A stretch of 39,495 nt of DNA from Alphaproteobacteria bacterium (GTDB lineage Bacteria > Pseudomonadota > Alphaproteobacteria > SMXQ01). Below are positions 37,058 through 39,495 of this stretch, piece by piece. The notes under the pieces were generated by a model. That model did not search any database. It was not told the origin of the DNA and saw nothing but the letters and a program-made list of their open reading frames with translations. The stretch is taken from the NCBI GenBank assembly GCA_004356985.1, contig SMXQ01000036.1, positions 1-39,495 on the forward strand. The letters are read 5' to 3'. Each line of letters starts with the position of its first letter. Position 1 is the stretch's first letter. The translations under genes were made by a program, and so were the position numbers.

Positions 37058-37760
37058 GGGATTTCTCCATTGCTAACGCGAATTTGGACAGGGTTTGCTG
37101 CTCGAGACCGAGACAACGCAACTTGTCCATGAGCAAACCGGAAATCTTGCCGTTGTATTTCAATTCCATGATGAAATGGGTCGGCGGCACGACCTCCAGC
37201 AGGCTGCCGGGGGGAACGGCCATGGTGGTCGACATGGAACAGTGGAGTTCTTCATCGAACGTCATGCGGAGATCGTGCTGGAATCGCCCGTTGAACGCGG
37301 TCCGGAAATAAACCACGGTCACCACCGGGCTCAGGGCGAAACGGTCGGACAGGTAATTGAATTCGGCCAGAACCGAATTTTCCAGTTCGCGCGGGGAAAG
37401 GTTCAAAGGCCCAGGCGCAAGAAGGCGCCGGGCAAGGCCGGCGTCGATCTGGACACGCCTTTTCTCGACGATGCGATCGTATCGGGCCTTCAGTTCCAGG
37501 TAGATGGCCGATGGCGGCGCGGTCGGTGTGGAACGATAAAGCCGAATACGCGGCTTGATGCGGATCAGTTCGCCTTCGCGCTTTTCACCGTAAAAACGGT
37601 AATAGGGCGAATCGAAATAGATCGAATAATTGACGTAGGCCCCCTGGGGGCCACCGTTGGGATCACACTCGAAGTAGCCGCCAAGTGTCTGGCGCAATTC
37701 CGGTATCTGCGCCGTTTCGACCAAGTACTTGATCTCGTACCTGTTGGTGAAGGCGACCAT
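37020..37760 (-). CDS. VTC-domain polyphosphate polymerase family protein
   Basis: RYEIKYLVETAQIPELRQTL, YSIYFDSPYYRFYGEKREGELIRIKPRIRLYR, IYLELKARYDRIVEKRRV, FIMELKYNGKISGLL. Confidence 0.87.
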   Translation of the reverse strand: MVAFTNRYEIKYLVETAQIPELRQTLGGYFECDPNGGPQGAYVNYSIYFDSPYYRFYGEKREGELIRIKPRIRLYRSTPTAPPSAIYLELKARYDRIVEKRRVQIDAGLARRLLAPGPLNLSPRELENSVLAEFNYLSDRFALSPVVTVVYFRTAFNGRFQHDLRMTFDEELHCSMSTTMAVPPGSLLEVVPPTHFIMELKYNGKISGLLMDKLRCLGLEQQTLSKFALAMEKSHDQMRTSFLTAS

Positions 37761-37833
37761 CTCTATGCAAAGCGGACAGCGCCCGCCATGCACCGAACGA
37801 CGGCATGCCGCCGCTCATGGGCGAACGGATGCG

Positions 37834-38526
37834 TCATGCGTTCACCGTGCCTTCGCCAACCAGCAGGCTTATGGACAATGGATCGACCGCCTTGGAAAGC
37901 GTGTCCACCAACTGGTCGTACTTGATGCCGCGCTTGAGGTGCACCTCGTAGACGATGTCTTCCATGTTATCGCCGCTTTCCATGCGGCTGACGGAAACAA
38001 CGGAAAAACGCTCGCACATGTCCTGGCAAAGTTTGGAAATGTATTCCCGGTCGCCCGTCCGCATGCGCATTTTCAGGACGTAGCCTTCTTCCTTGACGTC
38101 GCCGAATCGCCCATAATGCATGGCCAGAACGATGATCAACATGAAGCCTACGAAGATACCCGCGAACTCATAGAATTGGGTCCCGCAGGCCATCCCCACG
38201 GCAATGCTGGCGAACAGGAAAACCAGATCCTTGGTATCCTTGACCGGGGTGCGAAACCTAACGATCGACATGGCGCCCACCAGTGCGAAAGCACGGGCGA
38301 TGTCGGACCCGATAATGACCATGATCAGGGCGACGGTGATGCCGACGAGAATAAGGGCCTGGACGAATGACTTGGAATACGAATACCCGCCGTGGGTCAT
38401 CATATAGAGTTTCGCCAGAATGCCATTGAAAACGGTGGTCAGAAGCAGGGCAAGGCCAATATCGATCACTGTCACCGACGCAAGCATCGCCGTCTCGTTC
38501 AATATCAAATCACTAAAATCTTCCAT
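37834..38526 (-). CDS. DUF4956 family membrane protein
   Basis: Four predicted TM helices; GSDIARAFALVGAMSIVRFRTPVKDTKDLVFLFASIAVGMACG hallmark of DUF4956. Confidence 0.88.
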   Translation of the reverse strand: MEDFSDLILNETAMLASVTVIDIGLALLLTTVFNGILAKLYMMTHGGYSYSKSFVQALILVGITVALIMVIIGSDIARAFALVGAMSIVRFRTPVKDTKDLVFLFASIAVGMACGTQFYEFAGIFVGFMLIIVLAMHYGRFGDVKEEGYVLKMRMRTGDREYISKLCQDMCERFSVVSVSRMESGDNMEDIVYEVHLKRGIKYDQLVDTLSKAVDPLSISLLVGEGTVNA

Positions 38527-38580
38527 CACTGCACCTCGTTGCCGGAAACCTTTACCGGCATCTCCCTGATAAAAGCCACC

Positions 38581-38620
38581 GCAACGCCCAAGTGCCGGAC
38601 GCAACGCCCAAGGGCCGGAC
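38581..38620. repeat. 20-bp tandem duplication
   Basis: GCAACGCCCAAGTGCCGGAC followed directly by GCAACGCCCAAGGGCCGGAC. Confidence 0.85.
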
Positions 38621-38890
38621 CATGGCCCCGAGGAGGGCGGCGGTAAACCAATGCGGGGGATGGACGCCCCCTGAATTTTCAAGAACCCCTGATCCGGACC
38701 TTCTCCAGGGGCCCCAAGTAACCTCCCCCAGCCAGTGGCTTCACGACAGGCGCGAAACCGATCTCCCTTCTCGGCCTGCCGAGACGGCGTTCAATCTGGC
38801 CTAGTTAATAAAGATGGTTAATTGATTATTAAGATTGTAGGGGGAATTGCAAGAACAATATATTTGAGGGACTTAGGAGCGATACCGGAA

Positions 38891-38921
38891 CAAACGCTTA
38901 GATGATGCTTCTAAGCGTTTG
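38891..38921. promoter_or_regulatory. Perfect 12-bp inverted repeat/hairpin in AT-rich intergenic region
   Basis: CAAACGCTTAGA-TGATGCT-TCTAAGCGTTTG. Confidence 0.6.
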
Positions 38922-39066
38922 ATAATCAGTGATTCCTGAAAATTTAATTTTTTCGCAGTCGCAAAACGCACCGGCGCGTGCGGTCATCCCGATGTTTCGG
39001 GAAACCCATCACGAGGTGTTTTTGGTGAGCCCCGGAGTTGCCGGAGGGCGGCGGCGGGCGCGGGCG

Positions 39067-39444
39067 CTAGCGTCCGATATTCAGGAGCCCGCCGACCCAC
39101 CATTGGGGACGGCCGGGTGCTCTTTTCATCACTTCGCGACGATATTTTTCCGGCAGGGGATGCCGCGAAATGAGGCTGTCGCGCAAGGTCGGAGAAACCA
39201 ACGCAACCAATCTCATGATCACCGCTTCGGATAGATAAGGCCGCGCGATGATCGCCGCATGCACCGATACGTGATGGGGAAATTCATCCAGAATATCCAT
39301 CAGTTGGCTCTCTGGAATTTCACTGGCGCCATCGGCCAGCCGGTCGATCAAGGATGTCACGTTCGCCCCCGGCGCCAAACTTTCGGCGCGCGCCAGGGCG
39401 CCCGGCGTCCCCGGCGTCGATGAATTTTCTAGCAAGGTATTCAT
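39067..39444 (-). CDS. Hypothetical protein (possibly DUF2336-related helical repeat)
   Basis: 125 aa; LIDRLADGASEIPESQLMDILDEFPHHVSVHAAIIARPYLSEAVIMRLVALVSPTLRDSLISRHPLPEKYRREVMKR. Confidence 0.5.
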   Translation of the reverse strand: MNTLLENSSTPGTPGALARAESLAPGANVTSLIDRLADGASEIPESQLMDILDEFPHHVSVHAAIIARPYLSEAVIMRLVALVSPTLRDSLISRHPLPEKYRREVMKRAPGRPQWWVGGLLNIGR

Positions 39445-39495
39445 GGCAACTACCCCCGGCGCTAGTGTCGGGGCAGTGGGTTAAAGAAGTGTTAA

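Overview
GC-rich alphaproteobacterial chromosomal window, judged from gene content and codon/GC character. Most of it is ordinary housekeeping sequence. In order: purE-purK, a COQ9-family protein, def, rpsU, the three-gene pyridine nucleotide transhydrogenase operon (pntAA-pntAB-pntB), an M3 oligoendopeptidase, an acyl-CoA ligase, a nucleotide-sugar epimerase, two tandem MFS paralogs, nadA, a DUF1244 protein, glcDEF, pyk, rpmJ, two methyltransferases, a sterol-desaturase-family protein, a LigB-type dioxygenase, a histidine kinase next to a HerA-like ATPase, a PAS protein and two VOC proteins. The most distinctive segment is 31.8-38.5 kb. It holds a secreted phytase-like esterase, a PhnD-like substrate-binding protein followed by a membrane histidine kinase, and a head-on operon of DUF4956, a VTC-type polyphosphate polymerase domain and a histidine acid phosphatase whose catalytic motifs are altered (RHGxRxP -> RHSVISP, HD -> HQ). 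I propose it as a candidate polyphosphate/phosphate-ester sensing and processing locus. Other points of interest are a ~230-bp imperfect palindromic intergenic element at 20655-20890 with related short copies at 10866 and 22612, a HK-HerA gene pair, a leader ORF plus overlapping tandem MFS genes (GTGA/TTGA junctions), a start-less remnant of an indolepyruvate:ferredoxin oxidoreductase C-terminus, and an acidic insertion inside peptide deformylase. No tRNA, rRNA, CRISPR array or transposase gene was recognised. All family calls come from reading motifs by eye; no database search was run.
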